A stretch of DNA of 54,858 nucleotides from Arcobacteraceae bacterium (GCA_029939245.1 JAOZTH010000003.1:1-54858), one strand, 5' to 3'. Counted from the stretch's first letter, positions 17,743-28,481 are shown. Numbers and translations: made by a program. The notes: generated from the letters alone by a model not told the origin.

Positions 17743-19011
17743 CTATATCCTTGTCTTTATCGTCTTGTAGTCTTTGTATGTGACATTTGCTTTTGATACT
17801 ACTTTGACATTTGACCGCCTCGTGTAGTCTACCAGATAATCACCTATACCATCTACTGAAAATTTAGTGACTATTATAGCACATTTTTCTAAAAGTTCTG
17901 CTGGGAGTTGCTTTTTTTTCGTCAACACAAAAAGATGACAAGACGGCCTGTCTTTGAGATGAAACCATATATCACTGCTTTTGCTATGTTTTAGCAAGTA
18001 GCTGTTTTCGGTTTCGTTTCGCCCCAACCTTATGATAAACTCGCCATATACAAACTGTTTGTATGGCATCTTTACTTTGGTTTTGCTCTTTTGTTTTTGT
18101 TTTTTTGGAAAATAAAACTCCAGCTCCTCTATAGATGTGGAGTTGTCTATCGTGGCTATAGCTTTGTCTAGGAACTCTATCTTTTGTTTTATGTTTGAGT
18201 GTTCTATGTGTTGGTTTTTGATCTTTTGTTTGAGTTTTTTGCATTGTTTGAACATATCGTTTGACAACTTACTAGCTATGCTTTTCTCGTAGCCTGTTTT
18301 TTGATATAGTGTCTGCAATATCTTGTCTGCTTGTCGTGAAGTATCTACTAGCTTGTCATTTAGCTGTGCTATATTCTCAAATCCATCGTATATCTTTTGG
18401 AGTTTTTGTCTACTTTTCACTACGGCACTTAACTTTTGGTTTCTAGTCATATTTAGACTATGTAGATACCTTTTGTTATATATATCTAGCAAATACTTAT
18501 CCATATCCTCTATGTTTTGTTGTATAGGTATATAGAGGGGTTTAGGCGGATTTTGCAGTATATGTCCTACTTTGACCACCCTAGATGACACAGCATCGCT
18601 TATGTGTCTCAAAGCTTCTATCACTTCGCCGTCTTTGTTCAACACTATAGCATTTGTTCGCCTACTTGTAAATTCAAACTGGATATTTATCTCGGTTTGT
18701 TTGTAGCTAGACTTTTGCAGCAAACAAAAGTTCAGTATCTTGTCTTCGTTTATTATGCTTATATTTTTTATATCTGTTTTTCGTATATGTTTGGCTAGCA
18801 TCACATCAAACGGTGCTTTGAAACTTTTGTTCTCGTAGTCGCTATCTGGTCTTTTGAACACTTCGCTTTGACCGTTGGTCATGTCAAAATAATAGATATT
18901 GTCAATCTCAAACTCTAGCTTCAACACATTTTCACTCACTCTTTTTATATGGTTTAGCTGTTTGTATTGTTGCAGATGGTCGTTTAGATGGGTCAGTTCA
19001 AAATATTTCAT
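17743..19011 (-). CDS. NFACT family (RqcH/fibronectin-binding-like) protein
   Basis: SRRTNAIVLNKDGEVIEALRHI; C-terminal NFACT-R DIWFHLKDRPSCHLFVLT. Confidence 0.87.
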   Translation of the reverse strand: MKYFELTHLNDHLQQYKQLNHIKRVSENVLKLEFEIDNIYYFDMTNGQSEVFKRPDSDYENKSFKAPFDVMLAKHIRKTDIKNISIINEDKILNFCLLQKSSYKQTEINIQFEFTSRRTNAIVLNKDGEVIEALRHISDAVSSRVVKVGHILQNPPKPLYIPIQQNIEDMDKYLLDIYNKRYLHSLNMTRNQKLSAVVKSRQKLQKIYDGFENIAQLNDKLVDTSRQADKILQTLYQKTGYEKSIASKLSNDMFKQCKKLKQKIKNQHIEHSNIKQKIEFLDKAIATIDNSTSIEELEFYFPKKQKQKSKTKVKMPYKQFVYGEFIIRLGRNETENSYLLKHSKSSDIWFHLKDRPSCHLFVLTKKKQLPAELLEKCAIIVTKFSVDGIGDYLVDYTRRSNVKVVSKANVTYKDYKTIKTRI

Positions 19012-19027
19012 ATAGTATTATATCGTA

Positions 19028-19594
19028 TCAATCTTTCGCATCGCTTAAAGTCAGAGCAAAAAGCACTTCGCAGTCGTGTTGTTCTAGACATTTTTTTGCT
19101 TCAAGTATGGTCAGCCCCGTAGTTATGATATCATCTATGAGGACGACCTTGAGACCACTTTTGCCTGTATATCGAAACTTCCGTTTGTGCTTTTGTCTAT
19201 AGGCCAGGTCTTTGCCAGCATATTTGATATGGTTTGTAGCTTTGAGAGTGCCATACTTTACATCTATGTTTGGCTGACAAAAGTGTCTCGCCAGTATCGC
19301 TGTCTGTGAAAAGTCGTGTCGTGTATGGTCGTCTATAGGGACGGCTACAACTTTGTCATCAAATTTGGGACGAAACAACTTGTATGACAATCTTGCTAGT
19401 GTGTTATATACTCTATCGCCATAGAAATAATACTTCGCATCGGCCAAGGCTCGTATCTCTTCGTAGTGATAGAAACTATACACAGCAAAGCCATCGTCTA
19501 TCACTCTTTTGGATACAGATGGACGAAGCAATTTTGTGCGACAATACGCACACAATATAGCCCAACTAAACCCACCACAAGAGGTGCATCTCAT
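19028..19594 (-). CDS. ComF family phosphoribosyltransferase
   Basis: VVLIDDIITTGLTILEAKKCL PRPP-binding motif; cysteine-containing N-terminus. Confidence 0.88.
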   Translation of the reverse strand: MRCTSCGGFSWAILCAYCRTKLLRPSVSKRVIDDGFAVYSFYHYEEIRALADAKYYFYGDRVYNTLARLSYKLFRPKFDDKVVAVPIDDHTRHDFSQTAILARHFCQPNIDVKYGTLKATNHIKYAGKDLAYRQKHKRKFRYTGKSGLKVVLIDDIITTGLTILEAKKCLEQHDCEVLFALTLSDAKD

Positions 19595-19676
19595 GATAAA
19601 TCTAGTCTGTGTGGAGATGTTTTTATATTTTGTCCTTTTTGTATTGTATTAAAATATATCAAATATTTTATGTTGT

Positions 19677-21950
19677 CTATTTGTAGCTGCTTTTTGATGT
19701 GCCTTTTAGTTTTATCTGTTTTATCGTCCTTTTGTCGCTCTTTTTGACAAATGCCAACACCATAGCAGGTAGCAAGATGATGTCACTCAAAAATGCCAAC
19801 ACGATAGCTATCAAGGTATAAAACCCAAACTTCTGTGTGACCACCATAGATGAAAAGTAGAAACTAAAAAAGCAAATACCTAGTATAACAGTAGTCAAAA
19901 GTAGCGGTCGATATAGCACTCTCACACTATGTAGCACGGCTAGTTTTTCGCTGTTTGTCTTGTGGCTTTTCAACTGATGCATCATATGTATCGTATCATC
20001 TACACAAAATCCTATAGCGATACCAGCTATGATAACTGTAGCAAAGTCGAAGCTATCTCCCATAGCAACCAAATATCCAAGAGTCACAACTATAGGCAAA
20101 AAATTTACCACAAATGCGATGAGAGCGTATTTCAGTCCATACAATATCAAAAACACAAACAACACAAACACAGCACACAGCACAAGACTTTCTAGCTGTG
20201 TCTGGACTACATAATCGCTTAACTTAAATACAAAATATTCGTTGCCAGTTAGCACATAGTTGGATATGTTTTGTGTCTGGATGATAGCTTGTATGTTATC
20301 TATCAGCTCTTTGGATTGAGACGAACCCAAGTTCGGTGTCTTTATATTTATCCTAGCTTGTGAGTAGTCAAAGTTTACATAGTTTGATATTATCTCCTGC
20401 TTCTCAGCGGACTTTGAAAAACTTATAAACAATATCTCTTGAGCTAGCTCCTCATCGCTTATAGGATATTTGCCTCCTATTACTTCGCGGTTTATCATAG
20501 ATATATAGTCTGTATATGACTTAGTCGTGATGATATTTTTGACTTTTTGTAGCTCTTGTTGTAGTTTGACTATCGCTTCAAACTGCTCTAAGTTTTCAAA
20601 GTCTGCTTTTCGCTTTTTGATGATGATATCAAAGTTGCCGGTGCCGTTGAAATTTGTGTCAAAATAACCGAAATTTTTTGTCAGTGCTTCATCTTTTTGG
20701 AAAAACACTTTCAAGAAATTTGTCTCCGTGGTGAGTTTAGACAGAAAAAAGCCAGAGACCAAAATAGCTGCGAAACTTACTGCTATTATCATTTTGTATC
20801 TTTTTTGGACAAATTTATATAGAAAATATATCACCTTGTATGGTTCTTTGGTTCCTCTGTGGGTCAATCTACTGCCAAACATATACAAGTTCAGATACAC
20901 AAACAGCACAGAAAACACAAATATACTACCAATAGCTACAAATGCTTCACTAGAAAAGTTTTGCAAAGGTGTGATCTCGCTAAAATAAAACGACCCAAAT
21001 CCTACTGCGGTAGTCAAGCTGGTGAAAAACACAGGCGATATGGTCTGGCGAAAAGTTTCTCGTAGTCTGTGCTTGTGTTGTCGTAGTCTGTCGTATTTGC
21101 TGAGTATATGTATGGTGTCGGCTACTGCTATAGTTATGGCGATGACTGGGATGATTATGTTTATGCTGTTTAGGTCTATGTGTAGGAACTTTATAGCATT
21201 TATGCTCAAAAGCACTGCCGATATGGCACTCATGCTTAGTATCAAAACCTTATAAAAGTCCCTATACACGAGTATAATAAGCAACAAAAATACCCCAAAC
21301 GATATAGCAAGAGAGCTAGATATACTATACAAAGTTTTGTTGTCTATCTCATAAAACAGCGGTGTAGAACCTGCGAAACTATAGTCCGTGAAGTGTTTTG
21401 TCTCTTTTAATATGTTTTCTATATTTTTGATAAGTTTCGTGCGGTAGTGGTGTTTTTTAAACTGCCTATCTATACCGACTACCACAGCAAACTGTTTGCC
21501 ACTTTTCGATACTAGCTCATGATTGTATATAGAGTTTGTAAATCTTTTTTTAAACTGCTTTATATCTATGACTCCATCATCCAAAGCATCGCCGTATTTG
21601 GCTATGTTTAGCTCTTCGTTTTTGTTTATGATTGTATCGCTAGTCAGTGGTGTGTTTATGTTCTGCTCTATCATCTCTATGGCTTCGAGTTTTTTGGTGA
21701 TAGTTTTGAGTTCATCTATATATTTTTTTGCGAAAAAGCTATCTGGTAGCTTGACTATGATTATGGTGGATTCTTTGACTCCAAATTTGTTTTCAAGATA
21801 CAGCTTGTCAACTTTTACTGGGTGTGTATCGGCTAGCCAACGGCTGTTGTCCATAGTTATATTTGAAGCGCCCCATACCAAAACCCCTAGCAATACAGCT
21901 TGAAACAAAAGTATGAAACTTTTGGTTATATTAAAATTTATAATTTGCAA
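19677..21950 (-). CDS. RND/MMPL family transporter
   Basis: 757 aa, two TM-bundle repeats, VADTIHIL / VDDTIHMMHQL motifs. Confidence 0.9.
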   Translation of the reverse strand: MQIINFNITKSFILLFQAVLLGVLVWGASNITMDNSRWLADTHPVKVDKLYLENKFGVKESTIIIVKLPDSFFAKKYIDELKTITKKLEAIEMIEQNINTPLTSDTIINKNEELNIAKYGDALDDGVIDIKQFKKRFTNSIYNHELVSKSGKQFAVVVGIDRQFKKHHYRTKLIKNIENILKETKHFTDYSFAGSTPLFYEIDNKTLYSISSSLAISFGVFLLLIILVYRDFYKVLILSMSAISAVLLSINAIKFLHIDLNSINIIIPVIAITIAVADTIHILSKYDRLRQHKHRLRETFRQTISPVFFTSLTTAVGFGSFYFSEITPLQNFSSEAFVAIGSIFVFSVLFVYLNLYMFGSRLTHRGTKEPYKVIYFLYKFVQKRYKMIIAVSFAAILVSGFFLSKLTTETNFLKVFFQKDEALTKNFGYFDTNFNGTGNFDIIIKKRKADFENLEQFEAIVKLQQELQKVKNIITTKSYTDYISMINREVIGGKYPISDEELAQEILFISFSKSAEKQEIISNYVNFDYSQARINIKTPNLGSSQSKELIDNIQAIIQTQNISNYVLTGNEYFVFKLSDYVVQTQLESLVLCAVFVLFVFLILYGLKYALIAFVVNFLPIVVTLGYLVAMGDSFDFATVIIAGIAIGFCVDDTIHMMHQLKSHKTNSEKLAVLHSVRVLYRPLLLTTVILGICFFSFYFSSMVVTQKFGFYTLIAIVLAFLSDIILLPAMVLAFVKKSDKRTIKQIKLKGTSKSSYK

Positions 21951-23457
21951 AATACCTTATGCCCCCTGTGGCTTCGGAGACTTCGTATTGTCCCTCTTCT
22001 GTGAGCACATCTGCATTGTACATGAGATAGTCATACGATATACCATAGGTCAGCGACTCTGCCAGCACATCTTTGTAATATATTGTCATACCACTCGCTC
22101 CACCAAATATACCCACAGCCACACCCCATGCCTTCTCTTTGTCTTCGTCCAAAAATCTTGTAGTGTTAAACATAGGAGCAGTTGTCGTCTCTTCAAACGG
22201 CTCTCCAGTTAGTCTTGAGTTAATATCTATGCTTTGTTGGTATCTTCGCTCCGTTTCACTATCTTTAAATTTTCTTGAGATATTTAGCATACCAAAGCTA
22301 GTGGACCAAAGGTCAGAGTTATATTCAAACCCTATCGCACCTAGTTGGACAGTTATAGGTATATATAGTTTGCCTTCGTTTTGATTCAAAACCCAGTTGT
22401 TAAGCTCAAGTTGCTCTGTATCCATACTACCATAAGGCCACCAAACACCATAATCAAACAGCATCTCGTTATAATTATGCTCCTCATAGTCTAGCTTCCA
22501 TGTCCATCTGTTTACAGGGATAGACAGCTCCACTCCTGTCATATTTAGCTTCTCTACTTTTGGTGCGACTCCTGTCAAGTTGTATGTGCCAGCATTTGCT
22601 ATGTTTTCATTGAAGCTAAAATACTTTTCATAGCCGTTGAACTTTGTCACCCCAAATGTGAAACTATCGCCATAATATATGACACGAAAGGCACTGTGTG
22701 CCTCATCTTCTGGCTGACCTATATCTACTTGATTTATATTAAAATTCGTTTGGTTGTTGTCATAATATATCACTCCATCGTCTATAATATCTTGTATCAT
22801 AGGGTCTCTGGTGATACCAGGAAAATAGTATGCCTCTATGTGTAGCTTGTCTGTGGGATATAGCTTGAGTATACCCACATTCATAGGTAGTCTGTTTTGT
22901 GCTTTTGACATAGATACGATACCGCTAGACTCTACAAACGGCAACACAGCATCTATAGGAGAGATGACATCAAACTGTCCCCACACTATGATTTGCTTAC
23001 CAGCAGATACAGATGCATATCGTCCCAGACTCACATCTACATATGCTTCTTTAAATCCACTAGTGTTGTATTTTCTCTCTACTTCTATAGTATTTTGTGA
23101 GTTTCTATCTCCAAACTTTTCTAGATCATATGTCTGTGTAACTTTGGTTTGTGAGGCTTGATACTCTATCTTTGCTTTGATAAAATCAAAAAATATATCC
23201 TCATATCGTATAGTGCCAAAATATGACTCTCTACTGCTAGTCTCACTATCAAAAAAACTAAGTCCAATATTGCCAGAAAAGACCTTTTCTAAGTAGTTGC
23301 TACTTTTATCTTTGGTAGATGATTTATAATCAACCCCATCTATAGACAGCGACTCTGTCTTGTCGCTATTTTTTTCAAACTTTGGCTTTTGTGTTATAGT
23401 TAGTTTCTCCGCTTGCAAAACCACTATCAACGATAGCCACAGTAGAAGTTGTCTCAT
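21931..23457 (-). CDS. Outer-membrane beta-barrel protein (DUF1302-like)
   Basis: Signal peptide; SVSAGKQIIVWGQFDVISPIDAV; alternating beta-strand pattern with C-terminal YFANYKF. Confidence 0.7.
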   Translation of the reverse strand: MRQLLLWLSLIVVLQAEKLTITQKPKFEKNSDKTESLSIDGVDYKSSTKDKSSNYLEKVFSGNIGLSFFDSETSSRESYFGTIRYEDIFFDFIKAKIEYQASQTKVTQTYDLEKFGDRNSQNTIEVERKYNTSGFKEAYVDVSLGRYASVSAGKQIIVWGQFDVISPIDAVLPFVESSGIVSMSKAQNRLPMNVGILKLYPTDKLHIEAYYFPGITRDPMIQDIIDDGVIYYDNNQTNFNINQVDIGQPEDEAHSAFRVIYYGDSFTFGVTKFNGYEKYFSFNENIANAGTYNLTGVAPKVEKLNMTGVELSIPVNRWTWKLDYEEHNYNEMLFDYGVWWPYGSMDTEQLELNNWVLNQNEGKLYIPITVQLGAIGFEYNSDLWSTSFGMLNISRKFKDSETERRYQQSIDINSRLTGEPFEETTTAPMFNTTRFLDEDKEKAWGVAVGIFGGASGMTIYYKDVLAESLTYGISYDYLMYNADVLTEEGQYEVSEATGGIRYFANYKF

Positions 23458-23458
23458 A

Positions 23459-24217
23459 CTATTTCAGGCTTTTCATACCTATGTAGCCTACATCTTCGCC
23501 CACTGTTATGTCGCTGACTTCTAGCTTGGTGCTTCCACCATGTTTTAAGTTTTTCATCACAGACAACACTGCAAAGTAGCTTCCCTTTACCTTTTTGAAC
23601 TCTTTGTTGTCCAAAGTTTTGAGCTGTTTGCCTTTTTTGTCATAAAATATGATCTTCAGTGCTACGAACTTTTTTTTGTCTATGATCAGCTCCATCTTAC
23701 TATATGCATCTTTTTTGTCTCTTGGGGTGCTTTGTATATAATAATACTTTTTGTCCTTTTTCAACATCTTGTGTCGGTCATCGTTTAACTCTCGCCCTGC
23801 TATATCTGTATAGCTAAAATCCGAACCCATAAAACTTTTTGACCGTTCTTTGGTGTTTAACTTTTTGATAGATCTAAATGCCGGTAGATATATCCACTGG
23901 TTTTTTTCGCCACTTTTTGATATAGTCAGCAGTGAGCTGTTTTTTATCTTGGTAGGTTTATAAAACTTTATGAGACCTTTTCTCTCACTTTTCGCTATCT
24001 GTTTTTTGTTTGTAAAAAACCTCTCCTTGCTTTCGCCGTCTTTGTTGTTTATCTTCATCTTGACATCAAACTCTTGAGTTTTGTGTTTGTCTGCTTTTGT
24101 ATAAACTTTGTTCATAACCTGTTTGGCAGTCACTGACCACGACATAGTAGCCAACACTACCACCAATAATATCTTTAGCATATTTATCCTTTTCTTTTTG
24201 TGTGAAATTATAACCAA
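23459..24217 (-). CDS. LolA-like outer membrane lipoprotein-sorting protein
   Basis: FDVKMKINNKDGESKERFF...NQWIYLPAFRSIKKLNTKERSKSFMGSDFSYTDI typical of the family paired with MMPL exporters. Confidence 0.85.
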   Translation of the reverse strand: MVIISHKKKRINMLKILLVVVLATMSWSVTAKQVMNKVYTKADKHKTQEFDVKMKINNKDGESKERFFTNKKQIAKSERKGLIKFYKPTKIKNSSLLTISKSGEKNQWIYLPAFRSIKKLNTKERSKSFMGSDFSYTDIAGRELNDDRHKMLKKDKKYYYIQSTPRDKKDAYSKMELIIDKKKFVALKIIFYDKKGKQLKTLDNKEFKKVKGSYFAVLSVMKNLKHGGSTKLEVSDITVGEDVGYIGMKSLK

Positions 24218-24253
24218 ATAAAATAAATTTATTCTTATATTTCCAAATTAACT

Positions 24254-25204
24254 TTAATCTTTAAAAAATCCCTTGTCTCGTAGTATCTTTATGCCATCTT
24301 GTATAGAATCCACAGATGACCTAAACTCATCTTTGGTCTGCTTATCCAAATCTATCTCCAATATACTCTCTACTCCACGGCCACCTATAACTACTGGCAC
24401 ACCTATAGCTATATCATAGTAGCCATACTCACCATGCAATATCACACTAGACGGCACTGTCGTTTTAGTGTCATTTAATATAGCCTCCACCATCACACAT
24501 ACCGCACAAGCAGGAGCATAGTATGCACTGTAGCCCAGCTGTTTGACTATCTTTGCTCCGCCATTTTTGGTCTCTTTGATTATATCATCTATATCTGGTT
24601 GTGTCAGCACCTCATCTAACAGCACACCACCTATGGTCGATAGCTGTGGCACTGGCGACATATGTTGTCCATGTTCGCCTATCATCATAGCTTTGATCTG
24701 CTTGTCCGTATCTCCTACTTTTTGATTTATCTCATATATCATCCTAGCTGTATCCAATGCTCCAGCCATACCTATAATCCTATGTCGTTCCCAGCCTGTG
24801 GTCTTATATGCTACATAAGTCAAGATATCTAGTGGATTTGATACACAGATCAAAACTGCATCTGGCGAATATATAGCTATATTTTGTGATATATCTTTCA
24901 TGATTTTTGCATTTGTCGCGAGCAAGTCATCTCTAGTCATATCGCCTTTTCGTGGCACACCTGCTGTCACGACCACGATATCACAATCAACAAGCCCAGA
25001 TATATCTTTCACTGCCGATACTTTTGTATCTAGTGTCATATTTGGCACAGATTGTGCTATATCCATAGCTTTGCCTATAGCTACACTCGCATCTATATCG
25101 TATAGGATTATCTCACGACAAACCCCCATCATAGCTAGAGTATATGCAGTCGTCCCTCCCACAAGTCCAGCACCTACTATGGCTACTTTTTTGTTTTTGT
25201 TCAT
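24254..25204 (-). CDS. mdh: Malate dehydrogenase
   Basis: VAIVGAGLVGGTTAYTLAMMGVCREIILYDID, VTAGVPRKGDMTRDDLL, GEHGQHMSPVPQL. Confidence 0.93.
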   Translation of the reverse strand: MNKNKKVAIVGAGLVGGTTAYTLAMMGVCREIILYDIDASVAIGKAMDIAQSVPNMTLDTKVSAVKDISGLVDCDIVVVTAGVPRKGDMTRDDLLATNAKIMKDISQNIAIYSPDAVLICVSNPLDILTYVAYKTTGWERHRIIGMAGALDTARMIYEINQKVGDTDKQIKAMMIGEHGQHMSPVPQLSTIGGVLLDEVLTQPDIDDIIKETKNGGAKIVKQLGYSAYYAPACAVCVMVEAILNDTKTTVPSSVILHGEYGYYDIAIGVPVVIGGRGVESILEIDLDKQTKDEFRSSVDSIQDGIKILRDKGFFKD

Positions 25205-25205
25205 G

Positions 25206-25691
25206 TTAGTCTAGCCTCTTTTTTGCCATATTCATGAGACCTCCACTTCGCACCAGCTCTTGCATAAACGGCGGTATTGGGCTGAAACTATAAACCTGCT
25301 TGTTGGATATGTTTTCTATCTTGCCTGTTTGTTCATCTATAGTCAGCATATCATCTTGAGATATATCATCGCTCATCGATAGTTCATATATAGGCAATCC
25401 CATGTTAAAGGCATTTCTATAAAATATCCTAGCAAATGACTTCGCTATGACTGCTTTGACTCCAGATGCCTTGAGCGCTATAGGTGCATGTTCACGGCTA
25501 CTTCCACAACCAAAATTTTCTCCAGCTACTATCACATCGCCATCTTGAACACTTGAAGCAAAGCTACTATCCATATCTTCAAACACATATTTAGCTAGGT
25601 GTTGTGGGTCGCTACTGCTTAGATATCTTGCTGCTATTATCAAGTCTGTATCTATGTTGTCGCCCATTTTCCATACTTTACTTTTGTTCAT
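25206..25691 (-). CDS. leuD: 3-isopropylmalate dehydratase small subunit
   Basis: [64 protein letters not shown]. Confidence 0.92.
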   Translation of the reverse strand: MNKSKVWKMGDNIDTDLIIAARYLSSSDPQHLAKYVFEDMDSSFASSVQDGDVIVAGENFGCGSSREHAPIALKASGVKAVIAKSFARIFYRNAFNMGLPIYELSMSDDISQDDMLTIDEQTGKIENISNKQVYSFSPIPPFMQELVRSGGLMNMAKKRLD

Positions 25692-26403
25692 AATTTTCCT
25701 TGTCATATTTTAATAACTTGTTGTAAGTTATCATATTTTTCAGCCGTCTTAGATACTCTTCTCTTAACTCTGAGTAGTATATATAACCTCTATATACATC
25801 TAGTCCATCTACCTTTTTGCCCTTTTTTATAGCACTCGCTCGCAAAGAGCGAACTCTTTTGTATGCTCCGTTTGAATTTACATTTTGCATATATGCTTCT
25901 AGCGAATCCTCAAGTGAGTCAAATATCCTTATCTTGTGCCTGGCTCCTTTGTTTCGCCTTTTTGGTATCAAACCTCGTTTGCCATAAGTCCAGTGTCCAA
26001 AGATATTGTTGCCCTCTCGCACAAACCTACTCTTGCCCCAGCCGCTCTCTAAAGCCGCTTGAGCTAGTATTATAGATGTAGGTATAGTGTTTATCTTGTG
26101 CATATACTCAGCTTTGTTGTATAACTTTTTTATCTTATACTCACTTTTTAACTTTTTTAGCCTAGTGATATTTGTGCTGTTTGTTTCCATATTTTGCCTA
26201 TCATTGAAAAACATTTTCACAAACTCCCTATCGCCCAATATTATGCTGTTTTGATTTTTTATCATCGGTATCAATGTGCCGAAAAATATCTCTTTTTGTT
26301 TCTTGACAGACTTTATCTTATAATAACTCTGTGGCAAACCTCCAGCTGTGGCATATATCGCCACTGATAGCCACAACACTATCTTAATCAATCTTTTGTT
26401 CAT
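25678..26403 (-). CDS. Bax-like / glucosaminidase domain protein
   Basis: IPTSIILAQAALESGWGKSRFVREGNNIFGHWTYG. Confidence 0.88.
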   Translation of the reverse strand: MNKRLIKIVLWLSVAIYATAGGLPQSYYKIKSVKKQKEIFFGTLIPMIKNQNSIILGDREFVKMFFNDRQNMETNSTNITRLKKLKSEYKIKKLYNKAEYMHKINTIPTSIILAQAALESGWGKSRFVREGNNIFGHWTYGKRGLIPKRRNKGARHKIRIFDSLEDSLEAYMQNVNSNGAYKRVRSLRASAIKKGKKVDGLDVYRGYIYYSELREEYLRRLKNMITYNKLLKYDKENYEQK

Positions 26404-27133
26404 AAACTTCTCCTTTGAAATATATTTTTCCATCTTCTCTTTTTATATCTATATCTTTTTTGCTTCGTGGTGATACTTTTGTCTCACTGCCTACTAGCTC
26501 CAACTTTTCAAGCCACAAAAAACAAGCCACCATACCAGTGCCACAGGCTAGTGTCTCGTCCTCTACTCCTCGCTCATAAGTTCGCACCTTTATATACTCT
26601 TTTGATATTAGTTTGACTATATTTACATTTGCCTCATATTTTTGCCGTATTTGCCGTATCTTAAATATATCAAAATTTTCTATATCTTCCACCACGGCTA
26701 CCATATGTGGCACACCGGTATCTACTTTCCACCATGTTAAGCCATCTATATCAAATGGCACTTTTAGTTCCATCTCTTTTGGCATAGTTGTCTGGACTAT
26801 GTCGCCGTGGACTTCTGTGTCTATCACTCCTACATCGGTCAAAAACGCTATGTGGGATTTTTGACTTATGTATCGGTGATAATACTTAGCGACTGCTCTA
26901 GTGCCGTTGCCACACATAGATGCTGTAGAGCCGTCACGGTTATAAAACTGCCATACAAAATCAACCTTATGTTGTGCGACTTGACTATCTGTGGGCTTTA
27001 GCACTATTATCAGCCCATCTGTTTGGTATCTCTGACACAACGACACAGCCAGTTTGCTATAGTCTGCTTTTGTGGGCTTTTGGATTATGACAAAGTTGTT
27101 GCCGGAGGCATCAAAAACTTTTTCATCTGTCAT
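26384..27133 (-). CDS. dapF: Diaminopimelate epimerase
   Basis: FDASGNNFVII, MCGNGTRAVAKY, ETLACGTGMVA. Confidence 0.94.
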   Translation of the reverse strand: MTDEKVFDASGNNFVIIQKPTKADYSKLAVSLCQRYQTDGLIIVLKPTDSQVAQHKVDFVWQFYNRDGSTASMCGNGTRAVAKYYHRYISQKSHIAFLTDVGVIDTEVHGDIVQTTMPKEMELKVPFDIDGLTWWKVDTGVPHMVAVVEDIENFDIFKIRQIRQKYEANVNIVKLISKEYIKVRTYERGVEDETLACGTGMVACFLWLEKLELVGSETKVSPRSKKDIDIKREDGKIYFKGEVYEQKID

Positions 27134-27722
27134 GGTATATCTCCTTTTTAAATCTATCCACTTCATCTTGTAGGTGGCTTAACTCTTTTGTGTTGTCTAT
27201 GACGTAGTCGCTTTTTTGTTTTTTGGTCTCTATATCTATCTGTGAATTTATGATATCATCTATCTCTTTGGGTGTCTTGTCGTCTCTACTTATAACTCTT
27301 TGTATCTGCATAGATACAGGACAATAGACACAGACAACTTTGTCTATATCATAGTTTTTTGTCTCATAATATAGGGCTATATCTACGATATATGGTGTCT
27401 GCTTTTTTTCTAGCTCATCTGCTCTAGCTATCACCTCATCGTATATAAGTGGATGCACAAAACTTTCTAGCTTTTGTCTGGCTCTTTTGTCGCCAAAGAC
27501 CAGTCGCCCTAGCTTTTGTCTGTCTATCTCGTGTCCTACGATATACTCCTCTCCAAAAAGTAGCTTGAGTTTCTCTTTGTTGTCGTCCAAGATAGTTTTT
27601 GCTATCTTGTCGCTATCTATGATATCAAATCCACTCAAACTTAAAAGCGAACAAACAGTGCTTTTGCCACAGCCTATACCGCCTGTCAAGGCTATGGCAT
27701 ATGGTAGATTATCTTTTTGCAA
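27123..27722 (-). CDS. coaE: Dephospho-CoA kinase
   Basis: IALTGGIGCGKSTVCSLLSLSGFDIIDSDKIAK. Confidence 0.94.
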   Translation of the reverse strand: MQKDNLPYAIALTGGIGCGKSTVCSLLSLSGFDIIDSDKIAKTILDDNKEKLKLLFGEEYIVGHEIDRQKLGRLVFGDKRARQKLESFVHPLIYDEVIARADELEKKQTPYIVDIALYYETKNYDIDKVVCVYCPVSMQIQRVISRDDKTPKEIDDIINSQIDIETKKQKSDYVIDNTKELSHLQDEVDRFKKEIYHDR

Positions 27723-28227
27723 TACCTGTCAACTTTTCGTGAAAATATTGCGGGTATACAAATGCAGCATTTTGTATCTCGCTGTTGTAATACTCTGTAT
27801 CTACGATCATATCCGACACACTCCATCGTATATCTGCTTGTGGGTGATACTTTTTTGAGCAAAATATGGCATTTGTATTATAAAAGTGATATGGCATAAC
27901 TATCCAAAAACGAGACGATACCATCTTTATATCATCTATAACTTTATCAGCGATAAATACAAATATACCACACTTTGGCTCTAGCATATCGTCTATCTTT
28001 TCTATATCTTGCTTGTCTATCTTGTCTAGCGATATGATGATATCAAACTTTTTGTTTATCTTGCCATCTAGGTCTTGTGTATATATCACTTTGATATCAT
28101 GCTGGGCTATGTTGTCTTTGAAGTTGTCGTTGATTTCTCCTATGACTAGGGCAGTTTGCGGGTCTTGATGTGTCGTGGCTGACACATGTATCAACATTTC
28201 GTTCAAAATATTTGTCTCATTTATCAT
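27709..28227 (-). CDS. Spermidine synthase-like protein (short, divergent)
   Basis: NEMLIHVSATTHQDPQTALVIGE resembles SpeE; 172 aa only; adjacent to coaE. Confidence 0.7.
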   Translation of the reverse strand: MINETNILNEMLIHVSATTHQDPQTALVIGEINDNFKDNIAQHDIKVIYTQDLDGKINKKFDIIISLDKIDKQDIEKIDDMLEPKCGIFVFIADKVIDDIKMVSSRFWIVMPYHFYNTNAIFCSKKYHPQADIRWSVSDMIVDTEYYNSEIQNAAFVYPQYFHEKLTGIAKR

Positions 28228-28255
28228 ATTTTTGGTTCCTTGAAGTTATTTTTGA

Positions 28256-28261
28256 TATAAT
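28256..28261 (+). promoter_or_regulatory. Putative sigma70 -10 box for the DUF2892-purM-rpoD-pyrB run
   Basis: TATAAT in the short divergent intergenic region, T-rich upstream, followed by AAAAGG RBS and ATG at 28291. Confidence 0.5.
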
Positions 28262-28290
28262 ATCTAAAATTTATAAAAAAAGGTTGATAT

Positions 28291-28479
28291 ATGAATAAGT
28301 TTGATAAAATACGGGATTTTTGCAAGAGGTTTAGAGTAGTTTTGGGTGCTGGGCTCATAGGTATAGGTATTGGTAGTGGCAACGCTTGGTTTTATCTAGG
28401 TATATTGCCTTTGCTAGCTGGATTGTTTGACTTTTGTCCTACATGTATGATAAGCAAAAAATGTTCAACTAAAAGCTAA
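28291..28479 (+). CDS. DUF2892 (YgaP-type) membrane protein
   Basis: RVVLGAGLIGIGIGSGNAWFYLGILPLLAGLFDFCPTCMI. Confidence 0.82.
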   Translation: MNKFDKIRDFCKRFRVVLGAGLIGIGIGSGNAWFYLGILPLLAGLFDFCPTCMISKKCSTKS

Positions 28480-28481
28480 CG

